Notes: generated by a model not told the origin, from the letters alone. Numbered from the stretch's first letter, positions 1 through 9,715 are shown. The stretch: 64,000 nucleotides of DNA from Chrysophaeum taylorii (GCA_029834535.1 JAQMWT010000533.1:186001-250000); one strand, 5' to 3'. Program-made: numbers and translations.

Positions 1-233
1 TTGGCATTGAGATTTTCGGTGGATCCGTATGCGAGGGACTTACGAGGAATGGGATGAGCGGGAATATGCCGTTTGCGCCGAACATCGAACTTGAGTTCGG
101 TGTCTAAGGCAGGGGAAGGCGGTGCGTCGTCATCCTGGTGCGCAGCAGGGTCACTTGGAGGTGCATCCTCATCATCACGAGTAACGAGAGTATCTTCGTA
201 GGACGAGAAGATATATAGTTTACGACATTTCGG
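1..233 (-). CDS. Partial open frame, acidic Pro-rich linker of pol (runs off the window)
   Basis: On the minus strand one frame is open from just after a TGA (234-236) to the window edge. It encodes SSYEDTLVTRDDEDAPPSD and then basic RRKRHIPAHPIPRKS. An acidic, proline-rich stretch between integrase and reverse transcriptase is typical of Copia Pol proteins. It is in a different frame from the integrase-like ORF, so a second frame change or decay is implied. Too short for a firm call. Confidence 0.3.
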
Positions 234-393
234 TCAAACAGCTGCTGGAAATAGACATCATAAAAGCTTGTGCCAAAGACAAGGTATCTGTGCTGCACGT
301 CGTGGAAGCTTGATCAACAGTCATGAAATTGGATACATAGGATTTCTTCGTCACGGCAGCAGTATGTTGGAGGGTAGGGTCCAACATAAGGGA

Positions 394-1356
394 TTAAATA
401 TCGGCAACGAGGAGCGAGAGGTGCTTGTACAGAGTACTGTACGTACCGGCAGGCAGAGCATTGCTGAGCATGTCACAGCAAAGGTCATGGCGTAGAGACA
501 AAAGGAAGGATTCCTGTTGTTTGGTGTGGTTGTTAGCACGAATCAACTCTGGTCGAGTGGGGTAGCGTAATTTCCCGTTGCGGGGGTCGAGTAAAATAAT
601 ATTGGCGTACCCTCGGACGGCGGGCAATGGAGCAAGCATGGAGTGGATTTTAGAGCCGAGTTTGCGGTCACTTCCACGAAGGTACCCTATATAGCGACTA
701 TGAGATAAGTGGTGATCTTCCAGAGCAAAACGAGAATCCTTGTAGTCGAAAGAGTTGGCGGTGGCCTTGTAGGTAAGGCAGCCAGGCATCACAAGAGAGC
801 ATATGGACAAGAGCTTTTGTATGGCGGTGCCATAGGTGGCAGCGGAGCCAACTTGGGGAAGGGCTTGGACTATCCACAAGTAACCCGTAAACGGCTCCAA
901 ATATATGGACCTGTCGCGGTCGCGGGGAAGGTCGGAAGCAGTGAACGTATACGTGCTTCCAAACGCGTCAATAGAAGCTTGATATTTGGTGGTGGCGTTC
1001 TCTATGGTGAGGTTGCCGTCAGAGTGGTGGCCACCAGTTAAGAAGTGGGAGTTGTATGATGTTGATGAGGTTGTAAGTAGTAACCTGTGTGACGGTTGGT
1101 TAGTTTCGAAAACGGTTATGTAATAAGACACAGGAGTGGGTGAGTTAGTGTGTAAGCTGGCAAACAAGTTACAGAGGATTGTAAAAACCTTGACATGTAT
1201 AGGGTAGGTTGCATTGGGTAGCGGCTCCATAGAGGAGCGTTTGAAGCACAGCGGATGACAAGTACACTCGGATTGAACAGAGTGAGTACGTTGCTCGTGA
1301 GCCTGTTGTGAGTGAAGGCGAAGCAGTAACATATTGAGGGATTCAAGGTCAGCCAT
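394..1356 (-). CDS. Integrase-like ORF of the Copia-like element (divergent)
   Basis: 320 aa from the listed Met; the frame is open from just after a TAA at 1399-1401, and it overlaps the methyltransferase ORF in the -1 frame. A Cys/His patch (CTCHPLC, residues ~31-37) lies where Copia proteins have an HHCC zinc finger. The middle has the strand pattern of a DDE core: SIDAFG, then IYLEPFTGYLWIVQAL, then a DYKDSRF segment, GSDRKLGSKIHSML (compare GVAERKNR...ARAML) and an A-N-I-L-L-D-P-R-N ... TRPEL segment (compare A-Y-L-I-N-R-x-P ... TPYEL). The catalytic Glu appears to be Asp and the second Asp is not certain. An alternative reading is methyltransferase motifs IX-X, because SNALP near the C-terminus resembles GNAVP. 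I favour integrase, with low confidence. Confidence 0.4.
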   Translation of the reverse strand: MADLESLNMLLLRLHSQQAHEQRTHSVQSECTCHPLCFKRSSMEPLPNATYPIHVKVFTILCNLFASLHTNSPTPVSYYITVFETNQPSHRLLLTTSSTSYNSHFLTGGHHSDGNLTIENATTKYQASIDAFGSTYTFTASDLPRDRDRSIYLEPFTGYLWIVQALPQVGSAATYGTAIQKLLSICSLVMPGCLTYKATANSFDYKDSRFALEDHHLSHSRYIGYLRGSDRKLGSKIHSMLAPLPAVRGYANIILLDPRNGKLRYPTRPELIRANNHTKQQESFLLSLRHDLCCDMLSNALPAGTYSTLYKHLSLLVADI

Positions 1357-2138
1357 AGTAAGCTGAGCAGGCCTGTGCGAGAGTAAGGTGCAAACGTTTT
1401 AGGAACGGGGATAAATGGAGGATCGGGGAACACCCGGATCCAGTCTTTGGATACGTGTTTAGGTAGCCAAAGGCGCTTGGGAATAGCTTGTAGATCATCC
1501 ACGATCTTTAGGAAGGGGCGTGGATGGAGGATAGGCCACGACAATATTTTAATTGGTCCAGTAGAATACCTGCGTGCGATGCATATCCATCTTTCTCTAG
1601 ATTGGTAGTCGCCACAGAGGTAGGTCGGGAACCTATCAACAACATCGACACAGTAATCAAGTGTTGCATGGATAAGGTTGGCCACTGTGATGTGGTCTTG
1701 ATGACAGTACTTATGCGGAGGCGTCATCTCAGCCAGTAGTACCAAGGGCTGGAGTAACTTGATGACAGACAACATGCTGTCGAAAAGAGAATCGTCCAGC
1801 AGGCTGTGTAAGTCTTCTGTCTTATGCTGTTTTAGTAAATTCCTGTTCGTGCAGGGAGGAGTGATCTCAATTATATCACAATAGAATGTGCGCCTTTCCT
1901 CTGGTGAGATTAGGTGAAGATGGTTAATAAAGGCGGGGAGAGATTCAAATAATAATACAGTAGGGAAACGGTGGCGTAACATACGAACAAGCGTATCATC
2001 AGACTCAACAGCAACTTTTACATTGATATTTAAGCCTAAGTCATTAGCGGCTTGAGACAGGAACGCCGGAGTTGACAAACCAGAACAAAGTAAGATGACA
2101 TAGGGTTTGCGGAGATTGGACTCTTGTGAGAGAAACAC
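1116..2138 (-). CDS. C5-cytosine DNA methyltransferase-like ORF inside the retroelement
   Basis: 340 aa. Several C5-MTase landmarks occur in the right order and spacing. Residues 14-25 (VILLCSGLSTPA) resemble the AdoMet-binding motif I, followed by an acidic VAVESDD (42-48) at the end of strand 2. ITPPCTN (92-98) holds the catalytic Pro-Pro-Cys of motif IV. LLAEM (134-138) sits at motif VI, where ENV is usual, keeping the Glu. QSRERWICIA (179-188) is a close match to motif VIII (QSRERVFIV). The usual target-recognition region and motifs IX-X are not clearly present before the frame closes, and the last ~80 residues look like out-of-frame reading. Position between protease and integrase suggests it is expressed as part of Pol, probably by frameshifting. 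Known precedent: cytosine methyltransferases have been reported in retrotransposons of some algae and dinoflagellates. Enzymatic activity is not shown. Confidence 0.6.
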   Translation of the reverse strand: MFLSQESNLRKPYVILLCSGLSTPAFLSQAANDLGLNINVKVAVESDDTLVRMLRHRFPTVLLFESLPAFINHLHLISPEERRTFYCDIIEITPPCTNRNLLKQHKTEDLHSLLDDSLFDSMLSVIKLLQPLVLLAEMTPPHKYCHQDHITVANLIHATLDYCVDVVDRFPTYLCGDYQSRERWICIARRYSTGPIKILSWPILHPRPFLKIVDDLQAIPKRLWLPKHVSKDWIRVFPDPPFIPVPKTFAPYSRTGLLSLLWLTLNPSICYCFAFTHNRLTSNVLTLFNPSVLVIRCASNAPLWSRYPMQPTLYMSRFLQSSVTCLPAYTLTHPLLCLIT

Positions 2139-2153
2139 TGGGCGTGAAAGTAG

Positions 2154-2945
2154 TCAAGTTAATGGCTGCGTATTTTGCTGAACAAACTTGTTCTGTTTCC
2201 GAAGATTGAGAACCAAAGGGCGAATCCACGGGCGATCTGGTAAAACTCTTTGGAGTAGGTAGTTGTAGTATGCCAGTAGATCCCTGTTTTCATGGTATCG
2301 CTTGAGGGGAAATGCGAGGGAACGAAGTTCGAGTTGCTTGTCGCGAGCGATGTTGTAGGTGAGACAAGGGAGGGCAGGTAGATTAGCTGCTATGTAGTGT
2401 ATGGGAATACGTACATCTTTGTCTATGCGGCTCGTGACAGCGCTGAGCTTTGGCTCAGCTCGATCATTGAACACAGTGGTCAGGTTCGTCTGGTTCCACT
2501 CGAGCATGCTCAGGATAGCGAGATGTCGGTCATGCACTGGCGGAAGACATAAAGCGAAGTCGATCTTAAGATAGCCAACTTGTGGATGATCTGGTAGGGG
2601 AACAACAATGTTACGTGTTAACATCACGTGTGAGGCACGTTGTTGTCCTGTGGCTGTTTGAATAACAATCGGCGCGTATTTGGAGTCCAGTGGAATTATA
2701 TGATTGGGTATTGCAAAATCGTAAGTGGACATCAATGAGATGGTAGCACAACAAGAGTCAAAATATAGAAAAGAACAATGTGGAGGGACACTGTTTACCT
2801 TCATGTAGTCGGTGAGGAAGGCGTCTTCCGAATGTGGGCAAGTAGTGGAGAGGCTGCCTGTGAAGAAGTTCTCCAGCAATAACAGATTCGATGGAATAAT
2901 AATCGGTTGAACAGGTGGTGATGGTTCGTCAGCCTCATCAGCCAT
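2154..2945 (-). CDS. Retropepsin-like aspartic protease ORF
   Basis: 263 aa, starting 18 nt after the Gag-like stop. Residues 62-72 read FDSCCATISLM, which matches the Copia protease active-site pattern (hydrophobic-DSGAT-hydrophobic), except that Gly of DSG is replaced by Cys. About 30 residues later IQTATGQQ corresponds to the strand before the flap in Copia proteases. The rest (LEWNQTNLTTVF, then a basic C-terminus) is not recognised. The family cleaves the retroelement polyprotein and works as a homodimer. The Gly-to-Cys change in the catalytic triplet is unusual, so activity is uncertain. The next ORF begins 15 nt downstream in another frame. Confidence 0.6.
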   Translation of the reverse strand: MADEADEPSPPVQPIIIPSNLLLLENFFTGSLSTTCPHSEDAFLTDYMKVNSVPPHCSFLYFDSCCATISLMSTYDFAIPNHIIPLDSKYAPIVIQTATGQQRASHVMLTRNIVVPLPDHPQVGYLKIDFALCLPPVHDRHLAILSMLEWNQTNLTTVFNDRAEPKLSAVTSRIDKDVRIPIHYIAANLPALPCLTYNIARDKQLELRSLAFPLKRYHENRDLLAYYNYLLQRVLPDRPWIRPLVLNLRKQNKFVQQNTQPLT

Positions 2946-2963
2946 GCCGTGCTTTTCATCGAA

Positions 2964-5021
2964 TTACGATAGCGAAGTATGATCGGCATCCCTTTTGGTT
3001 TCGGCTTGTGATGGTAGGTTGAGGGCAGATTGGACCTGTGAAGATAGCGAGGACAATAACGCTGGTGGTAAAGCCGAGATGGCGGAAGCAGTAAAGAGGT
3101 TAGGCACAATATTGGAAGGATTACCCTGTGTGTTTGTAGTAGGAGGAGTTGCCTTTGGGGTGGGAGCAGTAACAACAGTATGATGTTGTGGCTCCACGTA
3201 GTTTAACGACTTTTCGGTCGAGGATAGATGAACGTCTACATCATAAATGATGTCTTCTGCAAACATGAGTTGTTCGTTTAGACGAAGTAAATTACTGTTG
3301 TCCTCAGTAGATGTCGTTGACAGAATGTCAGCTGATTGTAATAGAGTCTCAAATAACTTGTTGATATTCTGTTGTAGCTGAGCCGTGGTATCATTATCTG
3401 TCACATGCTTCGTAAGTTCACTACACTGTTCTCGCAGGGTGTTTAAGGTGTGGTTTGTTCGATCTAATAATTTCATGTTAGACCGAGAGGACCTGTCAAA
3501 AGTGCGGGGGTAAATTGGACGGTCATGGGACTGTCCAGCAGTTTTCTTGGTGACGTAAGAATCACCAGAACGATAATACGATAAATCGCTGCGAGAGAAA
3601 GGCTGGCGAGCATCATTAGAGTTACGCAAGCGTCTAGCATTAAACGTGGAAGATGTACCAGGTTGAGACGAAGTGATGAAGGCGAGTGTGTTAGCAGTTT
3701 GAGTCAGACTTTTGTCTGCTAAATCCAGAGTGTTTGTAAGTAGTAACTTTGGCTTTGGTTGAGATGATAAACCTTCGACATAGGGTTGCCAAGAAACGGG
3801 GCGTTCTAAGCGTCTTTTGTTCGACCCATTTGATACTACATTGTATAAGTCTAATGCGTATTCTAAAATGTAGCTAGGGTTGGTAGGGTGACACAATCGT
3901 TCAGCTTCTGGCACAGGCCGAGATGAAGATCGGGTTTCATACATATAACACCAATCTACCCAACCACGATCGTAACGATTGTTGCTGGTATTATCGGCAT
4001 AATGCCGATGTATCTCTTCATAGATTTTTCTACAAAGAGTACCAAAGTCGAATTGAAGGTCAGTCTCTTCCTGGTTAAGTTGGTAAGAGATTTGCCTAAA
4101 TGCTAGGACAGCTTCGATAAATACATGGACATACCAGTTAGGATTATAAACAACAGAGTTAAATTGCTGTTTCAAATAGGACACATCAGTAGTCGTAACA
4201 GACTCGTAGTGACTAAAGGCGATGAGCATAATGGCTCGAGCCTTGTTGGGTAAATAACTTTTGTTATATACCTCATTGATGGCGGGCCAGGCCGCAAGTG
4301 CTGGTTTTCCAACACTTTCAAGATTGAAGTAAGTATGCAAGAATGTAGCATACGTGTTCTGATAAGTGTGCCAGTCAGCAGCAGTTAACGAAAACATAGT
4401 AACAAGGGCACGAACACGGGTGTCGAAAGCTAATGCCTTCGGGTGCGCGCGATTTAAGATTCGTTCCTCTTCTAAGAAACGGGCATTGATTTCAGGACGT
4501 AATGCCTTGACTTCATAGTCGTAACAGACAGTAGCTAGCTGAGCTACTTCTGCATCAGGTAAGTTGGGGAAAGCTTCGTTGGTGAAATGCCATTCCTGAT
4601 ACTCAGGGGGCAATTCATAAACAGCTAAACGGAGATCAGCAGCCCTATCGGTCTTCCATTCCAGGAAAACGCGATCGAGAATTTGATTCCGGAGGATCTC
4701 GTAGTCCTTGCATGACCGAGTATATGCTTCGTACGAGTCGTACTCGAGGAAGGCATCGGCATGACTGGACCGTAACAATTGCTTAATGTGCTTGATTTGC
4801 AAGGATACCTTGCGAGTCTGAAGCTGAAATCGATTTCCATCGTTAAGAAACTCAACTACAGGAGCTTCGAGCTTCAATATATCCGCACCTGTGATCGCCT
4901 TGGGCGCGGCTCGTGCTGCGTGTTCTGCCATAGCAGTTGACGGGGAACCTGTGGGTTCAGTCACGCAGTTGACACTGTCTAGACATTCTAAGGGGGTCTG
5001 TCTATCGGTGTCTATGTACAC
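2964..5021 (-). CDS. Gag-like protein of the Copia-like element
   Basis: 685-aa ORF that opens the element. It has no recognisable catalytic motif. The first ~400 residues are rich in charged and aromatic residues and probably helical, with a KHIKQLLR-type segment near residue 77. The last third is Ser/Thr/Asn/Gln-rich and ends in a low-complexity, proline-containing tail. A zinc knuckle (CX2CX4HX4C) is not apparent, which is unusual but not unknown for a capsid protein. The call as Gag rests mainly on position: it is the first and longest ORF, immediately followed by a protease-like ORF on the same strand. The Met at 5021 is the first in the frame; a second Met about 30 residues later (MAEHAARAAPK) is also a credible start. 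It could instead be an unrelated host-derived ORF. Confidence 0.5.
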   Translation of the reverse strand: MYIDTDRQTPLECLDSVNCVTEPTGSPSTAMAEHAARAAPKAITGADILKLEAPVVEFLNDGNRFQLQTRKVSLQIKHIKQLLRSSHADAFLEYDSYEAYTRSCKDYEILRNQILDRVFLEWKTDRAADLRLAVYELPPEYQEWHFTNEAFPNLPDAEVAQLATVCYDYEVKALRPEINARFLEEERILNRAHPKALAFDTRVRALVTMFSLTAADWHTYQNTYATFLHTYFNLESVGKPALAAWPAINEVYNKSYLPNKARAIMLIAFSHYESVTTTDVSYLKQQFNSVVYNPNWYVHVFIEAVLAFRQISYQLNQEETDLQFDFGTLCRKIYEEIHRHYADNTSNNRYDRGWVDWCYMYETRSSSRPVPEAERLCHPTNPSYILEYALDLYNVVSNGSNKRRLERPVSWQPYVEGLSSQPKPKLLLTNTLDLADKSLTQTANTLAFITSSQPGTSSTFNARRLRNSNDARQPFSRSDLSYYRSGDSYVTKKTAGQSHDRPIYPRTFDRSSRSNMKLLDRTNHTLNTLREQCSELTKHVTDNDTTAQLQQNINKLFETLLQSADILSTTSTEDNSNLLRLNEQLMFAEDIIYDVDVHLSSTEKSLNYVEPQHHTVVTAPTPKATPPTTNTQGNPSNIVPNLFTASAISALPPALLSSLSSQVQSALNLPSQAETKRDADHTSLS

Positions 5022-6430
5022 TCATCGTTTTCGATGGAAAGGTGTCTATTTGACGACTGTGCAAGCTGTGAGTCCAGAGTAGTGTCGCTAAGCGTAGTCA
5101 CTCAGGCAGCTGGTTAGTTTTGGTGCTCTCAAGGAGCTTGTTAAGTGCATTGCCATGGAATGTACGAGTGGATGTACCCAAAATATTCCATAACATGTGT
5201 GCAAGAGTACAGGTTAGCCAATTACAAACACATCAACATTGACATGACAATACGATACTATGAACAGGTGCACACAAGGTTACACGATCACGTGTGCAAA
5301 ATGTGTTATATACAGCGCAATGGTAATGGTGTTGTATTCACAAGCGTGTTTACGTGGCGAGGCTGAGCCGGCGCGGTAACAGCCCAATACCCATAGGTTA
5401 CGTGCACGTTTTAACACACGGTTTCTCAGGGACCCGCCTGGGCCCATAACCCGCAGAGCATTTAGCAAGCAGTGGTAAGTCACCTGGGAAACCATCCCGT
5501 CTCATCATGAACGTCTGGAAGTATTTAATTCGGGAAATGAAAAGGTATGTTCCCTGTATCCTCAGAACACGACAGGCGGCATCTAGAACTACACGAGAAA
5601 AGGTAAAGTGTATAGTGCTACATACCTCGGGACGCGCTAGACCATGATGATGAGCGTAAGCACAAATCAGAGGACTATTTGATTGTGTAGAAAAGAAGAA
5701 GAAGGGCAAGGACGAGATCACGTTCTCAACGGACGGATAAGGGTAAGAGGCAGCAGATTTCTCTGCATGAACAGATCAACCATGCATCTTAGGGATTCTG
5801 GCGCATCCTGACCTAAATGATGACGAGCAGTTAATGATGGAACGTCCATTAGCTTATATATATAGGTTTCTTTGACGACGTCATTATGATGACCGTGAAT
5901 ACTCCGGAGGTGGTTCTGCGCTTTAAACATACCAATACTGTACCAGTCAGGTTGTCGCTTTATCGACTGTCACACCAACACAGGAAAAGATCGAGTGCCT
6001 ACGCCTCCTATTTGGCGAGTGGTTTCGTGATGGTGTTATCTGCCCTGCCATTTCTCCGTGTGGTTTCCTATCTTGATCCTTAAAAAGAACGGCGCTGAGA
6101 GTGGAAATTCGAATGCCCCCGAGCTGCTGTGGGCCTTCGGGGTCTCAATGATATGCGTCTTGATGACACCTAGCCGAGGGTACATCAGGAAGATGCACTG
6201 GCATTCCTACGTGGTAATTTGATTTTGACGATAATAGACATACGTTGGGCTATTGCAGCTTGCGGCTATCCCTGTCCCACATAATGTGGTCATTTTTGCC
6301 TGTCCTCTGGGCTAGTACAGCTATGTGCGATTGCCTCCATGCGTCAAACCAGCTGCTGGGATGATGATTTGCAAACAGTTAAGCCCGGATATGTCAGAAT
6401 GGCTTTATATTGAATCTTTGGATAAGCTGA
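5022..6430. other. AT-rich interval without a supportable gene
   Basis: No ORF here has a recognisable product; the longest are 107 aa or less and lack protein-like composition. It should contain the 5' LTR and leader of the Copia-like element, but I could not fix LTR ends (TG...CA) without the second copy. Confidence 0.5.
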
Positions 6431-6690
6431 ATGCTTCCTGGGCCGGTTGGCAGCCGGAACGTTCGCAGTGGGACGGGGTATGGCCGGGGGGCGAAGTTGA
6501 AGGTTATCGACGAGTTGGTTGTCAGTCACATCGCGGTCTCCTCGTCGCATGGCGACAAGCGTGATGGTCACTCTCCGCCGACCGACCTTTCGGCGCTCCT
6601 CGTCTACAGGCCCGTGATTCCGGACTGGCTCGTGTCGGCCCGGCCTAGCTCCCGTGCTTGGGAGAGGTCTGAAGTTAGTTAGTTAGAAGG
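6431..6690 (+). repeat. Dispersed repeat, copy 1 (inverted relative to 46.7-46.93 kb)
   Basis: This segment matches the reverse complement of about 46,680-46,940. Shared landmarks, in order, are GGCCGGTTGGCAGCCGG / GTTCGCAGTGGGACGGGGTATGG, then a block around GACGAGTTGGTTGTCAGTCACATC, then CGGGCCTGT-like sequence near the end. Similarity is partial with several indels. It is followed by a short GTTAGTTAGTTAG tract, also present beside the other copy. No coding capacity was recognised. Confidence 0.7.
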
Positions 6691-6899
6691 CTTCCTAGTT
6701 GGGCATGAACAGAAGCATGTTCATTTGCTGTGCATTGTCCGCGTAATACCACATCTAGTCATCTAGGTCTTTACAGGGGCGACTGCTGAGAAGGGTGGGC
6801 AGGCACAGCACATGGGCTTGAGCGGGAAACGGCGGAAGGGGCAAGCCAAGAGCTAGAAACAGGATTACAGTTGCAAAGCGATGAAGATTTTAAATTTTG

Positions 6900-8900
6900 T
6901 GCAGAAGGAGATTATTGAGATTTGTGCGACATCTATCGACGCCTGATGAAGACTGTCCATTACCTTTGTCGTTGGATGCTATCCGTGTCATGCCGATTCC
7001 TGGTACTATTCCTTATGCAGATCCAAAGAACCACTTGCAATGTTTTATTGGCTTAGGGAGTTTTGTACCGCTGTTATATTCGCAACTTTGCCAGAGTCAC
7101 GGAACCATCGAGGCAACTGACTCTGCCGCAAGTCGAATCAAAGTGGACTCTCGAAATTCAGGAAGCATGGGATGCTATTGTTGATGCCCTGGTTTTATTT
7201 AAGGGAGTGAATCATTGAGATTTCTCAAATCCGTTATAAATTCGCTGAGATGCATCTGCTTATGGTCTAGGATCAAATCTATTTAGAAAGTGCCCATCGT
7301 GAAGGCAATGAAAGCAGCATTTTAAGGAACGAGTCATTGAGTATGAGAGCCGAGCTGTTCCCGAATCCAATGGGCAAGTATGAAACTCGTCGCCTGGTAC
7401 TGTAAGCAGTGCTCTCCGCTCTAAAAACACTTCGACTCCACGTTGCGGGTCATCAGACGAAGTTGGAAACGGATCATCTTGCAATTACTCTGGACAATTA
7501 GCGCGATGAGCCATGCGACTTGTATCATCTTTCGATCGCGAGCTTGGATTAACTCCTGAAAATTTGACTAGCATCCCCTTATTTATCTCGAAATCCAATT
7601 GACGAGATCATTTATCAGGACGAAGACAGGGTGGCGTCAACGAGGCTTATTTTATTCTGCAAGAATGTTCATCTGATGAGTAAGCGGCGCATGCTTCGTG
7701 CTCTTATTTGTTACTAAGCCACTGCCAGAAATCGGACTCCGATATTTTCGCGCTAGCTGCTGTCAGCACACGTCGTGACGTTGGTCCACTAAGCTTAGAG
7801 AATGTTTATGAGCCGGCGGGATCACTTGATCTGCGAAAAAAAAAATAAAATGAAATGTTATCTAAGCTGAGGACTCTCTTACCCTCATGGAGATCGAACA
7901 CCACAGTTCGGTATTTGGAGGTCATGTAGGGCTCGATGCCACTGCCAACCAGATTTCGAAGTGTCATTGTTGGCGTCGTGTTGCTTCATCCGTCAACGAT
8001 TTTACTGCGGGATGACGCGGGTGCCAACTTCTCAGATCCATTGAGCCCAAATTCCAGGGCCTGTTGCGTCAACGGAACCGAATTCGTGACTGCCATACTC
8101 TTGGAATAGATTGGCTCGGTCATCTCCGAGGCAATGATGAGCGCACATATGTACTTCCTATTTGCTTGTGACGTACGATCGCACTTCCTCGTTCTAGCTA
8201 TCATTGATACCGAGCATGACCATGCTATCTTGGATGCAACTGCTACCAAGATCTTGGCAGATCATCATGCCACTGCTAGACTCAGCCGCAGATGGCTTTC
8301 TGCCGCGACGCATTGTTACCGACAACGGCACTGAATTTGCCAACCAGCTCTTCAGAACACTTGTTTGTCAGATTAGCATCCGACACTGTATGACACTTCC
8401 GTAACATTCGCAGAGTTATTTATCATGCCGAACGAGTCAGCCGATGCAACAAAACTTTCATACGCGATGCAAGCGACGACTATCAACTCACCGAGTGGTC
8501 GAATTTCGCGCTGTGTGCGACTTGCATGAACAACCGGTCCAATACCCCTATCACGCACAGAGATTTCACCACACGTGTTGCTTATTGGATGTCAAACATG
8601 GTTACCGTCTGGTTACAACGTCCTTACCTCATCGGATTGACCTTAACCTCAATACCCGCTTCAAGCTCTCGACGAGATTCGGTGTAACTTCGAGATGTAC
8701 AGCATACTTATCAACATTGCCTATCAGAAAGCTCAACAATCTCAATAGTTGAAATAATAAGACGAAAACAGGTCGACATCGAATTTTAGTTTTGATTATG
8801 CATTGCAGCTCATGCCCAAGATTTTTAAATCGCATAAGCTGCGACCAGTTTGGCGCGGTCCATTTGTGGTCACTGTTGCTGAGTGGGGGTGATATTTGTC
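6900..8900 (+). pseudogene. Decayed Ty3/Gypsy pol (reverse transcriptase/RNase H, then integrase)
   Basis: Short islands of Ty3/Gypsy Pol are readable across frames. At about 7,030-7,215 there is a LQCFIGLGSF segment, then in another frame NFARVTEP...LTLPQVESKWTL and EAWDAIVDALVLFKG. This is the RT-connection region (compare FLGLxNYYRRFIxNFA ... W...xAFxxLK). At about 7,460-7,500, KLETDHLAITLDN fits the RNase H motif TDHxxL. At 8,160-8,300 the integrase core begins (FLVLAIIDTEHDH), and at 8,312-8,360 RRIVTDNGTEFANQLF is an unmistakable second-Asp motif. About 8,810-8,870 carries KLRPVWRGPFVVTV, typical of the integrase C-terminus. Stops and frame changes separate the islands, so it is dead. 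Confidence 0.8.
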
Positions 8901-9000
8901 TTTGATCGTAGGTTTCAAATCGGAGAGGCGATGGGTAGTATGCGGGATCAAAGCCACAGGGACCCCCATTTGAGATGAACTCGTCCATGGCTTCGAGAAT

Positions 9001-9589
9001 GTCAAAGATCGCGTCCCCGGAGGACGAGGGTGACTCGATTTACATGCCCTGGGGGGTATTGGTGATATGAAAGACTTTGCGATGGATCGAGGATCTCGCG
9101 TGGTCTGAAAGCTTCGCTCACATAGATCTCTGGCTTCCCGGTATTACCACGCGGTTTAATGCAGAAGATGAAAATGTTGCCACGCTGAAAGCGGTTTCGG
9201 CGGGATGGAGCGTGTCATCCTGAATATCTTTTGTCTCATGCACTGAAAGCGAGATATTTCACTCCGAATTTGGAGTGGCCTTAACTCGAACCAAGAAGTT
9301 GGCCTCTGTCCTTCATTCATTTACTGTTCCAATCTTCACCCCTGAATCAAGTTCAATTTTACGTCTGTACGAAGCTGCTTTTTTGCAAGGTAATGTTGTA
9401 GCAGGGGGCTCTTAGCTTCACGCTGCGTTTGAAGGGCGGGGTTATTTCTCATCGCCTGCACGCGGGGTTGGAAGGGAGCTTTTCCTTTTACACGCTCATA
9501 GATGGATAGTTAGTTAGTTGGATGTTACTCGCCACACAGAAAGCATGTTGTGGGAAGGAGGGGGTGGGAGGCAATGAATCAAGTCCTCT
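9001..9589. other. Interval without a recognised gene
   Basis: Lies downstream of the Gypsy integrase remnant. No ORF with recognisable motifs was found; it may be the remaining 3' part of that element, but no LTR was identified. Confidence 0.4.
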
Positions 9590-9715
9590 TTGCGCTTTCT
9601 TGCTTCTTCTTTACCGTCCTCTTTGGTCATCCTCCCTCATTACTCTTCCCCTGCGCTCATCCATTCTGTCTCTTTAAGCCTGGGAGTCCCTTACCATGAT
9701 AATAATTAGAAAGAG
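9590..9715 (+). repeat. Copy of the CCTGGGAGT...TTACCATAA-type dispersed repeat
   Basis: The stretch containing GCGCTCATCCATTCTGTCTC and GCCTGGGAGTCCCTTACCAT strongly resembles tracts 3' of the FCP genes (about 56,590-56,835, 59,640-59,870 on the minus strand, 63,800-64,000), where the unit CATCCATTCTGGCTCTTCGA - CCTGGGAGTTGCTTACCATAA recurs. A weaker copy is at about 51,900-52,070. Mobile-element origin is an inference. Confidence 0.5.

Larger units (their letters stand above)
1..5021 (-). mobile_element. Ty1/Copia-like LTR retrotransposon carrying a methyltransferase-like ORF (left end outside window)
   Basis: Four consecutive minus-strand ORFs occupy this stretch with spacers of 18 and 15 nt and one overlap: a 685-aa Gag-like protein, a 263-aa protease-like protein, a 340-aa C5-methyltransferase-like protein and a 320-aa integrase-like protein. 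An open, acidic and proline-rich frame continues to the window edge. Gag - protease - integrase is the Ty1/Copia order; reverse transcriptase and RNase H would then lie left of base 1. The DNA is visibly AT-richer than the GC-rich genes from 10 kb on. Neither LTR was identified, because the 3' LTR is outside the window and no convincing 5' LTR boundary or primer-binding site was seen in 5.0-5.7 kb. The class call is inference from ORF order and the protease motif. Confidence 0.7.

Noticed and set aside
394-1356. Methyltransferase motifs IX-X in the 320-aa ORF (SNALP resembling GNAVP)
   Set aside because: Set aside as the main call because the order of the rest of the ORF fits a Copia integrase core better; retained only as an alternative.
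5022-5720. Search for a 5' LTR and tRNA primer-binding site of the Copia-like element
   Set aside because: No convincing TG...CA boundaries or tRNA-complementary 12-mer could be fixed without the second LTR.
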